A stretch of 48,452 bases of DNA from Phycisphaera mikurensis NBRC 102666. Lineage in GTDB: Bacteria; Planctomycetota; Phycisphaerae; Phycisphaerales; SM1A02. The notes under the pieces were generated by a model that ran no database searches, had not been told where the DNA came from, and worked only from the letters and a program-made list of their open reading frames with translations. Every line of letters begins with the position of its first letter. Position 1 is the stretch's first letter. Shown here piece by piece: positions 17,056-25,836 of the stretch. The stretch is from NCBI GenBank assembly GCA_945878575.1, contig CAMDUB010000014.1:1-48452 (forward strand), read 5' to 3'. A program made the position numbers and the translations under genes.

Positions 17056-18897
17056 ATGTGCGGCATCGTTGCATACATCGGCAAGAAACCAGCTACGACA
17101 CTCCTTCTTGAGGGCCTGAAGCGCCTCGAGTACCGCGGCTACGACTCGGCCGGCGTGGCGGTTCAGAACAAGACCGGCAAGATCCAGATCGCCAAGAGCG
17201 TCGGTCGCGTCCGGGTCTTGGAAGAGCTGATCGAAGGCAAGCGCGGGTTTGACGGCGGCGTCGGCATTGCGCATACCCGTTGGGCAACTCACGGCGGCGT
17301 GACCGAGGTCAATGCGCATCCGCATTGTGACGACCCCATCAAGGGACACGGCATTGCGTTGGTCCACAACGGCATCATTGAGAACTACGCGTCCATCAAG
17401 ATTTACCTCACTGACAAGGGGCACGTCTTCCAGGGCCAAACCGACACCGAAGTATTGGTGCATCTGATTGGCGAGCTCTACCAGGGCGATCTTGAACACG
17501 CGGTACAAGCTGCGCTCCGCGAAGTGACCGGCGCGTATGCCATCTGCTGCATGTGCGAGAAGGAGCCAGGCGTATTGGTGGTTGCGCGCAAGGGCAGTCC
17601 GCTGATGGTTGGCGTGGGTAGTGATGAATACGTTGTGGCCAGTGATCAGAGTGCGATTGTGGCGCATACCAACCAGGCGTTCACGCTCGACGATTACACG
17701 GTTGCTAAGTTGACGACCGATTCATTCCGCACCAGCACGATTGACAACGTCACGATCGATGCCAAGATTCGTGCGCTGGAGATGGATCTTTCCGAGATCG
17801 AACTCGGTGGGTTCGAACACTTCATGCTCAAGGAAATCTTTGAGCAGCCTGCGGCGCTGACCCGCACTTTGCAGGGTCGCGTGGATCACCGCGCTGGCCA
17901 GATCGTTCTTGGTGGCATTGGCGATCACGCGCGCGCGTTGGCTTCAAGCCGCCGCATCACCATGATTGGTCAGGGCACCGCGCTGCATGCAGCGATGATC
18001 GGCAGTTACCTGATGGAAGAGTGGGCGAAGATTCCAGCGGATTGGGACTTTGCAAGTGAATTCCGCTATCGCAATCCGATTGTCAGCGAAGGCACCGTGG
18101 TTGTGGCAGTGAGCCAGAGCGGCGAAACGGCGGACACATTGGCGGCGCTGCAAGAGGCGAAGGCGCGCGGCGCGATGGCGCTCGGTGTGATCAACGTGGT
18201 GGGCAGTTCAATTTCACGGGAAACCGATGCAGGCATTTATTTGCGCGTTGGACCAGAGATTGGCGTAGCCAGCACCAAGGCGTTCGTTGGTCAAGTCATG
18301 GTGTCAGCAATGTTGGCGCTGTACATCGGTCGGCGCCGGTTGCTGAGTCAGGAATTTGTGTCCTCCGCGCTGCGTGATCTTGAAGCGATCCCCGCGCACA
18401 TTCAGCGCATTCTGCAACAGAGCGAACACATTCGCCGTTCCACTGAGAAGTACATGGAACGTGAGAACTGGCTGTTCCTGGGCCGCGGCGTGAACTACCC
18501 GGTGGCCTTGGAAGGCGCACTGAAACTCAAGGAAATCAGTTACATCCACGCAGAGGGAATGCCCAGCGCGGAGATGAAGCACGGTCCGATCGCGTTGATT
18601 GATAACGGCATGCCCTGTGTGTTTGTTGCTACGCGTAACAGCCAGTACGAGAAGGTGCTTTCCAACATTCAGGAAGTGCGCAGCCGCGGCGGACACGTCA
18701 TTGCGGTGGCGACTGAAGGTGATGAGCACATCAAGAGCATGGCTGAAGATGTCTTCTACGTGCCTGATGTCCCCGAGATGTTGCAACCGCTGGTCACGGT
18801 CGTGCCGCTGCAATTGCTGGCGTACCACGCTGCGGTGTTGCGCGGCAAGGACGTTGATAAGCCGCGCAACTTGGCGAAGAGTGTGACGGTGGAATAA
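17056..18897 (+). CDS. glmS: Glutamine--fructose-6-phosphate aminotransferase (isomerizing)
   Basis: GlmS makes glucosamine-6-phosphate from fructose-6-phosphate and glutamine, the first step to UDP-GlcNAc. The ATG at 17056 is fixed by MCGIVAYIG: Cys2 becomes the N-terminal nucleophile. AGGAG lies 10 bases upstream. The glutaminase half shows EYRGYDSAGVAV, HTRWATHGGVTEVNAHPH and HNGIIENY. The two SIS domains show VSQSGETADTLAALQ and EGALKLKEISYIHAEGMPSAE, and the C-terminus DKPRNLAKSVTVE is typical. One local oddity is GQGTALHA where GCGTSYHA is usual. No glmS ribozyme core is visible in the 146 bases upstream. Confidence 0.97.
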   Translation: MCGIVAYIGKKPATTLLLEGLKRLEYRGYDSAGVAVQNKTGKIQIAKSVGRVRVLEELIEGKRGFDGGVGIAHTRWATHGGVTEVNAHPHCDDPIKGHGIALVHNGIIENYASIKIYLTDKGHVFQGQTDTEVLVHLIGELYQGDLEHAVQAALREVTGAYAICCMCEKEPGVLVVARKGSPLMVGVGSDEYVVASDQSAIVAHTNQAFTLDDYTVAKLTTDSFRTSTIDNVTIDAKIRALEMDLSEIELGGFEHFMLKEIFEQPAALTRTLQGRVDHRAGQIVLGGIGDHARALASSRRITMIGQGTALHAAMIGSYLMEEWAKIPADWDFASEFRYRNPIVSEGTVVVAVSQSGETADTLAALQEAKARGAMALGVINVVGSSISRETDAGIYLRVGPEIGVASTKAFVGQVMVSAMLALYIGRRRLLSQEFVSSALRDLEAIPAHIQRILQQSEHIRRSTEKYMERENWLFLGRGVNYPVALEGALKLKEISYIHAEGMPSAEMKHGPIALIDNGMPCVFVATRNSQYEKVLSNIQEVRSRGGHVIAVATEGDEHIKSMAEDVFYVPDVPEMLQPLVTVVPLQLLAYHAAVLRGKDVDKPRNLAKSVTVE

Positions 18898-18898
18898 G

Positions 18899-18986
18899 GC
18901 GCGCGTGACCTGGTGCGGATAGTGGTGATCGCGGGCGAGCGTCGGCGCGTGGTGATGTACAGCCAATGCCGACGGTCACCGCGCGC
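18899..18986. terminator. Long inverted repeat between convergent glmS and clpB
   Basis: The left arm GCGCGCGTGACC (18899-18910) pairs with GGTCACCGCGCGC (18974-18986) with one bulged base. Inside it, GTCGGC (18941-18946) pairs with GCCGAC (18968-18973), which abuts the right outer arm. The 113-base gap between the two stops holds nothing else. It could form a branched structure that ends both transcripts, but there is no T-run. Confidence 0.5.
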
Positions 18987-19010
18987 ACATTGCTCGTTGT
19001 TCCGCCATCA

Positions 19011-21596
19011 TCAACTGAACGTAAAGCTCTTGCCTTCGTACTTCACCGTCACTGTTGTGCCGGGCGGGCACTTGCCGCTCAGGATTTGTGTGGCCAGTGG
19101 ATTCTCTAAACGCTGTTGAATGACACGCTTGAGCGGGCGCGCACCGAATTGTGGGTCGTAGCCTTCATTTGCAAGCGCTTCAATGGCACCCGGGGTGATG
19201 TTCAGAGTGATCTTGCGTTCTTCCAGGCGACGACGCAGGTTCGTCAGCTGAATTTCCACAATCCCGGACAGGTCTGCTCGGGTGAGTTGGTGGAAGATCA
19301 CTTGCTCATCGATACGGTTGATGAGCTCGGGGCGCATGTGCTTCTTCACTTCATTCATCACATGTGCTTCGATCATTGCATCAGCTTCACCCTTCTCACT
19401 GAGCTCCATGATGACATGACTACCAATGTTGGAGGTCATGACAATGATGGTGTTGGTGAAGTCCACGGTGCGGCCTTGGCCATCAGTGAGCCGTCCATCA
19501 TCAAGTACTTGCAATAGAACATTACTGACGTCCGGATGCGCCTTCTCAAATTCATCAAAGAGCACCACGCAATACGGACGACGGCGCACTGCTTCGGTGA
19601 GGCGCCCACCTTCTTCGTAGCCAACATATCCAGGAGGCGCGCCAATGAGCCGAGCCACGGAGTGTTGCTCCATGAACTCACTCATGTCGATGCGAACCAT
19701 GGCGGCCTCGGTATCAAAGAGATACTCAGCAAGTGCCTTGCACAACTCCGTCTTGCCAACACCGGTTGGGCCCAAGAACAGGAACGAACCAATGGGGCGG
19801 CTTGATTCACCAAGCCCTGCGCGATTGCGGCGCACCGCTTCGGCCACTGCTTCAACTGCCTCGGGCTGGCCAACAACGCGCTTGCGTAAGTCATCTTCAA
19901 TGTGCAGGAGCTTCTGTTTTTCGCTCTCTACTAGCTTGGAAACAGCAATACCTGTCCAGCGGCTGACTACAGCGGCAATGGCGTCTGGGTCCACATCTTC
20001 CCGGACCAGCATGTCACCAGAAGCCATGCGCTTCTGCAGATTCTCTTGGGCAGCTTTCTGCGAAGCCTCAAGCTTCTTGATGTCGTCATACAGAATGCGC
20101 GCCGCCTTCTCAAAGTCGCCGGCGCGCTGCGCTTGATCGGCTTCCACTTTCTTGTCTTCGATTTGCTTCTGCGCGTTGTTGACGAGGTCAAGATCCTTCT
20201 TCTCTGCCTGCCACTGCGCAGTCAGCCGTCGATCCTCTTCCTTCAGGTCGGCAATTTCTTTTTCGGTCTTCTTGGCGCGATCCTTGCTCTCTTGGTCTTT
20301 CTCCATCTTGAGCGCTTCGCGTTCAATTTCCAGTTGCATCAAGCGGCGCTTTACACCGTCAAGCACACTGGGCATGCTGTCATTTTCAATACGGAGACGG
20401 CTTGCGGCTTCATCAATAAGATCGATCGCTTTGTCTGGGAGGAATCGGTCGGCGATGTAACGCGCACTCATTTGCGCGGCAGCTACCAAGGCACTGTCTT
20501 GAATGCGGCAACTATGGTGCGCTTCATATTTGCCCTTAATTCCTCGCAGAATTGCAATGGTGTCGAGCACGCTTGGTTCGCCCACATAGACCGGCTGGAA
20601 GCGCCGTTCAAATGCTGGGTCCTTCTCAATATGCGTGCGATACTCATCAAGCGTGGTAGCGCCAATAGTGCGCAACTCACCGCGACTGAGCGCAGGCTTG
20701 AGCAATTGTCCGGCGCCCGGGCTTCCAGAATTGGCACCGGCGCTGACCACGGTGTGGATCTCATCAATGAAGAGAATGATTCGACCATTTGATGAACTCA
20801 CTTCGCGGATAACTGCTTTGAGTCGCTCTTCAAACTCGCCTTGGAACTTTGCACCGGCGAGCAGTTGTCCAACATCAAGCGCAACGATCTTGACGTCCTT
20901 CATTTGCTCCGGGCAATCGCCGTTGATGATTCGCTGCGCGAGTCCTTCAACTACGGCGGTCTTACCAACGCCGGGTTCGCCAATGAGGACGGGGTTATTT
21001 TTGGTGCGGCGGCTCAGCACCTGCATGCAGCGACGAATCTCCTCATCGCGGCCGATCACCGGGTCAAGCTTGCCAGCACTGGCTCGCTCGGTCAGGTCAA
21101 TGCCGTACTTTTTGAGGGACTCCATCGTGTTTTCAGCGTTCGGATCGTTCACGTTTGTAATCCCGCTTGCGGCGCGGATCTCCTGTATTGCTTTCGATAG
21201 CTTTCGTTGGTCGGCGCCAAGCGTAGTGAGTACGGACTTCGCGGGGGTTTGTGCGGACACCAGCGCAAGCAGCAGGTGCTCGACGGTGGTGTATTGGTCC
21301 TTCATTGCCTGCGCAAGTCGTTCGGCCTCGCTGATGACCTGACCAAGCGCCTGTCCGGGACGCGGCTGAGTGCCCGCAACGGTGGGCAGGCGTTTGAGTT
21401 CTGCGCGTGCAACTTCCTGAACACGGCGCGGATCAATTCCGGCGCGCTCCAAGGCACTGGATGCTGCGCTCCGAGAATCGGCGGTGAGTGCGGCCAACAG
21501 GTGCAGCGGGGAGTACTCCGCGTGACCGCTGCTAGTTGCCAGTGTTTGACCAGACTGGAGCGCTTCTTGCGACGCGTGCGTAAGTCGATCGTTCAT
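19011..21596 (-). CDS. clpB: ATP-dependent disaggregase ClpB
   Basis: ClpB is a Hsp100 hexamer that threads aggregated proteins through its pore with the DnaK system. Visible are an N domain (1-145, [10 protein letters not shown] and [11 protein letters not shown]), AAA-1 Walker A GEPGVGKT (about 203) and Walker B LFIDEIHT, the long coiled-coil middle domain (about 405-525, rich in Glu/Lys/Arg) that separates ClpB from ClpA and ClpC, and AAA-2 Walker A GPTGVGKT (about 608) with the pore motif [16 protein letters not shown]. Walker B of AAA-2 reads [13 protein letters not shown], where LLDEVEKAH is usual. The length (861 aa) is normal. It is 10 bases downstream of the cobalamin-binding-like gene, with a TAAACT -10-like element 7 bases before its own ATG. 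Confidence 0.97.
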   Translation of the reverse strand: MNDRLTHASQEALQSGQTLATSSGHAEYSPLHLLAALTADSRSAASSALERAGIDPRRVQEVARAELKRLPTVAGTQPRPGQALGQVISEAERLAQAMKDQYTTVEHLLLALVSAQTPAKSVLTTLGADQRKLSKAIQEIRAASGITNVNDPNAENTMESLKKYGIDLTERASAGKLDPVIGRDEEIRRCMQVLSRRTKNNPVLIGEPGVGKTAVVEGLAQRIINGDCPEQMKDVKIVALDVGQLLAGAKFQGEFEERLKAVIREVSSSNGRIILFIDEIHTVVSAGANSGSPGAGQLLKPALSRGELRTIGATTLDEYRTHIEKDPAFERRFQPVYVGEPSVLDTIAILRGIKGKYEAHHSCRIQDSALVAAAQMSARYIADRFLPDKAIDLIDEAASRLRIENDSMPSVLDGVKRRLMQLEIEREALKMEKDQESKDRAKKTEKEIADLKEEDRRLTAQWQAEKKDLDLVNNAQKQIEDKKVEADQAQRAGDFEKAARILYDDIKKLEASQKAAQENLQKRMASGDMLVREDVDPDAIAAVVSRWTGIAVSKLVESEKQKLLHIEDDLRKRVVGQPEAVEAVAEAVRRNRAGLGESSRPIGSFLFLGPTGVGKTELCKALAEYLFDTEAAMVRIDMSEFMEQHSVARLIGAPPGYVGYEEGGRLTEAVRRRPYCVVLFDEFEKAHPDVSNVLLQVLDDGRLTDGQGRTVDFTNTIIVMTSNIGSHVIMELSEKGEADAMIEAHVMNEVKKHMRPELINRIDEQVIFHQLTRADLSGIVEIQLTNLRRRLEERKITLNITPGAIEALANEGYDPQFGARPLKRVIQQRLENPLATQILSGKCPPGTTVTVKYEGKSFTFS

Positions 21597-21606
21597 AGCG
21601 TGGAGT

Positions 21607-22593
21607 TTATTGATTGTGGCGCGGCTGCCACGGTTCTGCGGGGAAGCCGGCAGGTGTATGTTCAGGGCGTTGGTTGAGCCACGCAGCGAGCCACTCCAAT
21701 GCGTCCACTAGTCGTGGCCCCGGGCGATTGAACATCTGATTTCCATCAACGAGCATGACTGCATCAGAAAATTCCCCACGTGCATGAGCTGCGCGCGCGC
21801 GTTGAACTGCGGGAAGTTTCCCCCACCATTCGGTGCTTTCGAGCGCTGGCATCGCGGCACGGACAGCTGCTAGCGGAAGTCCGCACGGCGCCACCACAAT
21901 GCGTTCGGGTGCACTGGCAATGATGTCTGCTGGGGTAGCAACGCGGCTCTTGCAACCAACGGCATTGAGGGGGTGCAGGCCGCCGGCGAGGGTGATGAGT
22001 TCGGGTGTCCAGTGACCACCTACAAACGGTGGATCGGTCCATTCAAGAAACAATACTGACGGCCCGTCAACAAATGGCGCACTGCGCTCACTGGCAGTCC
22101 ACAGGCGGTCGCGCAACGCAGTGGCGGCGGCTTGCGCTTGCGCGGGGCGACCGATGGCTTCGCCCACGGTGAGTACATCATCAAGAACTTGCCACACGGT
22201 GGTTGGATTCAAGTTGATGATCTTGGGAACACGCGGCAAGGTGCGAGCGATGCGCTCGACGCTGCGCAGGTCAATGCTGCATACATCGCACAGGTCTTGC
22301 GTCAGGATGACATCTGGATTCAGTTCGCGGAGGAGATGCTCATCAAGGTGATAAAGCGATTCACCGGCGGCCATCGAAGCGCGAACGGCGGCATCAATAG
22401 CGGCAGAGTCAACGGGCGTACTTTGCTCGCCTGCACTCCCCGCAGTGTGTGCGATCCGCGCACTCGTCAATATCGGAGCGCGCATCGCGGCTGGCGGCCA
22501 GTCACATTCATGGCTGCGACCAACCAACAGATCGCCGCCGCCGGCAGCAAACAGCAATTCAGTGGCAGATGGAAGCAGGCTCACGACGCGCAT
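21607..22593 (-). CDS. BtuF-like cobalamin-binding protein without signal peptide (328 aa)
   Basis: The fold is that of class III periplasmic binding proteins. Visible are MRVVSLLPSATELLFAAGG at the N-terminus, VGRSHECDWP, LNPDVILTQDLCDVCSID, LFLEWTDPPFVGGHWTPELI and MLVDGNQMFNRPGPRLVDAL. These match the BtuF-like 'cobalamin-binding protein' group often found without an ABC transporter. With the ATG at 22593 there is no signal peptide; a GTG at 22659 would add 22 residues that are only weakly signal-like. Export is therefore uncertain and a cytoplasmic role possible. It is followed by clpB after 10 bases. Upstream lie the 129-bp repeats. No cobalamin riboswitch box was seen nearby. Confidence 0.85.
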   Translation of the reverse strand: MRVVSLLPSATELLFAAGGGDLLVGRSHECDWPPAAMRAPILTSARIAHTAGSAGEQSTPVDSAAIDAAVRASMAAGESLYHLDEHLLRELNPDVILTQDLCDVCSIDLRSVERIARTLPRVPKIINLNPTTVWQVLDDVLTVGEAIGRPAQAQAAATALRDRLWTASERSAPFVDGPSVLFLEWTDPPFVGGHWTPELITLAGGLHPLNAVGCKSRVATPADIIASAPERIVVAPCGLPLAAVRAAMPALESTEWWGKLPAVQRARAAHARGEFSDAVMLVDGNQMFNRPGPRLVDALEWLAAWLNQRPEHTPAGFPAEPWQPRHNQ

Positions 22594-22722
22594 CCGTAAA
22601 GCGTATGCAACGACCGGGAATGCGTGAGATACGAAAGGGGTACCGCTCACACCGATCACTCATTACTCAACTCACCCTGCCTACTAACGGCGTGAATTCC
22701 ACGTTCCGTCAAACACCCCCAC

Positions 22723-23049
22723 CTGGCCGCAGGCGCCGGAGAGGACAGGGCCGCGCTCAGCGGCCGTCCTCGTAAGGCGAATGCGGGCCAGTACGCAAGC
22801 GTGATGCAACAACACGCCACACCACGAAATCGTGATGCATCAACCCGACCCCTGGCCGCAGACGCCGGAGAGGATAGGGCCGCGCTCAGCGGCCATCCTC
22901 GTAAGGCGGATGCGGGCCAGTACGCAAGCGTGATGCAACAACACGCCACACCACGAAATCGCGATGCATCAACCCGATCCCTGGCCGCAGGCGCCGGAGA
23001 GGACAGGGCCGCGCTCAGCGGCCGTCCTCGTAAGGCGAATGCGGACCAG
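22723..23049. repeat. Three 129-bp tandem copies of a long hairpin element
   Basis: Units begin at 22723, 22852 and 22981 (CTGGCCGCA...), exactly 129 bases apart; the third is partial. Each unit starts with a 69-base imperfect palindrome (22723-22791, 22852-22920, 22981-23049). The nested pairs are CTGGCC/GGCCAG, GCA/TGC, CGCC/GGCG, GAGGAC/GTCCTC and GGCCGC/GCGGCC, with loop GCTCA. The middle copy has GAGGAT/ATCCTC, a compensated pair. Since 129 is divisible by 3, open frames run through in several phases, but none has coding character. The element lies between the divergent BtuF-like gene and gspF. Confidence 0.9.
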
Positions 23050-23138
23050 TAAGTCGGCGTGATGCCGCAACGCGGTCCAGTACGCCGGCGCAATGCCACA
23101 ACCACGACCAATACGAGCACGTGACGCATCAACGCAAC
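23046..23138. repeat. Degenerate 31-bp repeats before gspF
   Basis: Three copies, starting CCAGTAAG (23046), CCAGTACG (23077) and CCAATACG (23108), are spaced exactly 31 bases apart. They resemble the segment CCAGTACGCAAGCGTGATGC of the adjacent 129-bp units, so they look like decayed or precursor fragments. The rest of the 22594-23166 interval holds no gene that I can support. Confidence 0.65.
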
Positions 23139-23166
23139 CGCAACCCCGCAGCCCGGTATCTCGCGC

Positions 23167-24345
23167 GTGCCGACATTTGCTTACGAGGCCCGAGATTCCG
23201 TTGGTGTCCGTGTCGCTGGCACGCTGGATGCCACGTCGGAGATGGCCGCGTTGGCGGATCTGCAGTCGCGCGGGCTGTCGCCCACGAAGGTTGCCGAGCG
23301 CCGTGCGCCACGGTCGCGTGGTGTTGGCGCACGCGCGTTGGCGAATTCGTACCGCCAACTTGGTGATTTGCTGCGGGCCGGGGTTCCGCTGTTGCGTTCG
23401 CTCCGCTTGCTCGGTCGTGGAAAGTCCAATGTTCGACTGGCTGCAACGTGGCAATCGATCGCTGATGCAGTACAAGATGGTGAACGGCTCGCTGAAGCGA
23501 TGGCTCGTTATCCCGGGGTGTTTCCTGATGTGCAAGTTGCCATGGTGCGCGCTGGCGAGCGCGGCGGGTTTCTTGAGGATGTGTTTGCACGTCTTGCCAT
23601 CTTCATTGAGAACCAAGCGGAGATGCGCAGCAAAGTGGTCGGCAATCTGATCTATCCGGTGATCTTGCTGGCCGTCGGATTTGGCATTGTGATTGCCGCG
23701 CTGATCTTCTTTGTTCCCAAGTTCAAGAAGTTCCATGTCAAAGGCGAGCTGCCACTACCAACGCGATTTCTCATGGGCGTCAGCGACATATTGGTGGAGC
23801 GGTGGCCGTGGTTGTTGCTTGGTGTGGCAGTGATTGCCGTAGCCGGTTGGTGGGCATGGCAGCGCCCTGCGTTACAACGTCGTTTGCGCGATGCCGAACT
23901 GCGCGTGCCGCAATACGGCGCATTGATCCGTGCGATTTGCGTGGCGCGATTTACGCGTGTGCTGGGAACGCTCTTAGCAAATGGCATCCCCATGTTGCAA
24001 GCGATGACCATCGCTCGCGATGCTGCCGGACATCCGCGATTGGCGGAGAGCGTGGAGCGAGCCACTGAAGCGGTTCGGAGCGGCGAACCATTGGCGCAAC
24101 CGCTTGCGGACAGTGGGTTCTTTGAGCCTGATGTTGTAGAGATGATTTCCGTTGGGGAAAGTGCGAACAATCTCCCCACCGTGCTCGGCGGCGTGGCAGA
24201 CACCCTTGAGAAACGTGTGGATCGAACCTTAGGAATTGCGGTGAAATTGATGGAGCCGGCTCTATTGCTGTTCCTTGCAGCAGTGGTGCTTTCTATCTTC
24301 CTTGCGCTGGTGCTGCCGATGCTTCAACTTGGTGGTCAGGCGTAA
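23167..24345 (+). CDS. gspF: Type II secretion inner-membrane protein GspF
   Basis: GspF is the polytopic platform protein of the T2SS. The GTG start at 23167 gives the typical PTFAYEARDSVG N-terminus. Two GspF repeats are visible: RQLGDLLRAGVPLLRSLRLL with RAGERGGFLEDVFARLA, and RFTRVLGTLLANGIPMLQAM with ISVGESANNLPTVLGGVAD. Three hydrophobic segments lie at about 160-190 (GNLIYPVILLAVGFGIVIAA), 210-235 and 360-390. The length is usual. It is the first gene of the secretion operon; the ATPase GspE that would bind it is not in the window. Confidence 0.95.
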   Translation: MPTFAYEARDSVGVRVAGTLDATSEMAALADLQSRGLSPTKVAERRAPRSRGVGARALANSYRQLGDLLRAGVPLLRSLRLLGRGKSNVRLAATWQSIADAVQDGERLAEAMARYPGVFPDVQVAMVRAGERGGFLEDVFARLAIFIENQAEMRSKVVGNLIYPVILLAVGFGIVIAALIFFVPKFKKFHVKGELPLPTRFLMGVSDILVERWPWLLLGVAVIAVAGWWAWQRPALQRRLRDAELRVPQYGALIRAICVARFTRVLGTLLANGIPMLQAMTIARDAAGHPRLAESVERATEAVRSGEPLAQPLADSGFFEPDVVEMISVGESANNLPTVLGGVADTLEKRVDRTLGIAVKLMEPALLLFLAAVVLSIFLALVLPMLQLGGQA

Positions 24346-24355
24346 GATTGGCGTT

Positions 24356-25225
24356 GTGAACATTTCTACGAATGCGCCTTCGACTCAACCGCACGCTGTC
24401 AGTACCACTCCAAAGCATGGATTTTGGACAGGCTTCAGTGTTGGTTGTGCAGTCTCATTGGTTGGTGCACTGCTCATCGGTGTGATCGCCGTCATTGTTG
24501 CGATGACGGCCGGCCTGAGCGCCGCGCGCGATCGAGCACGTGATGCATACGCAACGAGCCAGGCACAGCAGATTGCCGCCGGCCAGGCGGTTGCCGCCGA
24601 GGCCGCTGCTGCATATGCAGAGCAGAATGGCAACGGTGGTATGGCAGACGGAGATCCTTCGCTCCCCGCAAGTCCGCTGGTAGGCGCTGATGGTGATGCT
24701 GCTGATGATGGCGATGAAACGATGTCGGTGGAAGAGTTGGCAATCGCCAGTGCTCTTGAAACTGAGGATTACGACACGGCCGAGAAATTGGCGCGCGAGT
24801 TGGTGGCGCGCGATCCCAAAGATCTGCTGGCTCGCGCTTTGTTGCAGACGGTCCGGATTGAACGCGCGGTAGCAGCGGGGGACATTGCCTCTGCTGATGC
24901 GCTTCTGAGTGAGGCACGCGAGCAGGCGTTGGAGCTTGATCCATTCGCCGCGTTAGGCGTGGCCGACCTTTGGATTGCTGAAGGTGAGCCTGCTCGAGGC
25001 CTTGCGATTGCAGACCTCGTCGTGAAGAGCACCTCCGGAACAACCGACGACGCGCGCTATCTCCGCGGCGCGGCGCTGCTTGTTCGTGGGATGGCCAAGG
25101 CGGAATTGGGCGATCTTGCCGGCGGCACCAAGGACATTGAAGATTCCATTGAGCTTGCGCCCGACGAGGAAACCGCCGCAGAATGGCAGCAATATTTGGA
25201 CCAGATCCGTGAGAAATCACGGTAG
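24356..25225 (+). CDS. Membrane-anchored TPR-like protein in the T2SS operon (289 aa)
   Basis: The GTG start at 24356 is 10 bases after gspF; TAAGAT lies 7 bases before it. One membrane helix is at about 26-52 (VGCAVSLVGALLIGVIAVIV). An Ala-rich coiled coil and an acidic linker (GADGDAADDGDE) follow, then from about 125 helical TPR-like repeats (ALETEDYDTAEKLARELVAR, ADALLSEAREQALELDPFAA, RGLAIADLVV, AKAELGDLAGGTKDIEDSIE). The topology is most likely a cytoplasmic N-terminus with the TPR region in the periplasm. No standard Gsp protein matches. Its position between GspF and the major pseudopilin suggests an accessory assembly or scaffold role (inference). Confidence 0.8.
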   Translation: MNISTNAPSTQPHAVSTTPKHGFWTGFSVGCAVSLVGALLIGVIAVIVAMTAGLSAARDRARDAYATSQAQQIAAGQAVAAEAAAAYAEQNGNGGMADGDPSLPASPLVGADGDAADDGDETMSVEELAIASALETEDYDTAEKLARELVARDPKDLLARALLQTVRIERAVAAGDIASADALLSEAREQALELDPFAALGVADLWIAEGEPARGLAIADLVVKSTSGTTDDARYLRGAALLVRGMAKAELGDLAGGTKDIEDSIELAPDEETAAEWQQYLDQIREKSR

Positions 25226-25302
25226 ATCCACGCCGGCACTCCATCGCCGCAACCCCCCGCACGGTTCCCGGTAAACACACCGAGCAGGAGATCACTACCC
25301 CA

Positions 25303-25836
25303 ATGCGAACTACTTCAACCCGCCATCGCAACCGTCGCGCCTTCACCATCCTTGAGCTGCTGATCGTGATCGGCATCCTCTTGGCATTGGGCGGAATTGT
25401 CCTCTACAACTTGAGCGGACAGTCTGACAAGGCATACGAAGGCACGCAGACCGTGCAGATGCAGGCAATCAAGAAGGCGATCATGATGTTCAAGAATGAC
25501 GTCAAGCGCTTGCCTACCCAGGAAGAGGGCGTGGTGGTGTTGTGGGATAAGTCCGTGCTTGATGACGATTCCGCGGGTCGATGGGCGGGTCCATACTTGG
25601 AGTCCGCAGTGCCCAAGGACATGTGGGGGCATGAGTGGGTGTATGTCTTCCCAGCAGAAGGTGTGGCCGTTGGCTTTGACATTCTGTCGGTCGGACCGGA
25701 CGGTCAAGAAGGCACCGAAGACGATATTTCCCTTGCCAAGGGCAAAGGCAATGCGGACGCAGACTTCGGCGACTTTGGCGGCGGCTCTTCCTCCAGCGGA
25801 TCCTCCTCTGGCGGCGGCACCGCGACGTCGCGGTGA
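25303..25836 (+). CDS. gspG: Type II secretion major pseudopilin GspG
   Basis: A prepilin signal RRA|FTILELLIVIGILLALG with Glu5 is visible; Ala instead of Gly precedes the cut. The GspG core is present: KKAIMMFKNDVKRLPTQEEG, WAGPYLESAVPKDMWGHEWV and FDILSVGPDGQEGTEDDI, the last being the Ca-binding loop. The C-terminus has an unusual Gly/Ser-rich tail. AGGAG lies 12 bases before the ATG. It polymerises into the pseudopilus. A stop-start overlap GTGA joins it to gspH. Confidence 0.95.
   Translation: MRTTSTRHRNRRAFTILELLIVIGILLALGGIVLYNLSGQSDKAYEGTQTVQMQAIKKAIMMFKNDVKRLPTQEEGVVVLWDKSVLDDDSAGRWAGPYLESAVPKDMWGHEWVYVFPAEGVAVGFDILSVGPDGQEGTEDDISLAKGKGNADADFGDFGGGSSSSGSSSGGGTATSR

Noticed and set aside
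22594-22722. Cobalamin riboswitch near the BtuF-like gene
   Set aside because: No B12-box-like sequence (GCCACTG type) was seen in the region upstream of the gene.
22656-23132. Open frames on both strands across the 129-bp repeats (for example a minus-strand 158-codon frame)
   Set aside because: The repeat length is divisible by 3, so open frames run through automatically. The sequence pairs with itself as hairpins and has no protein-like variation.
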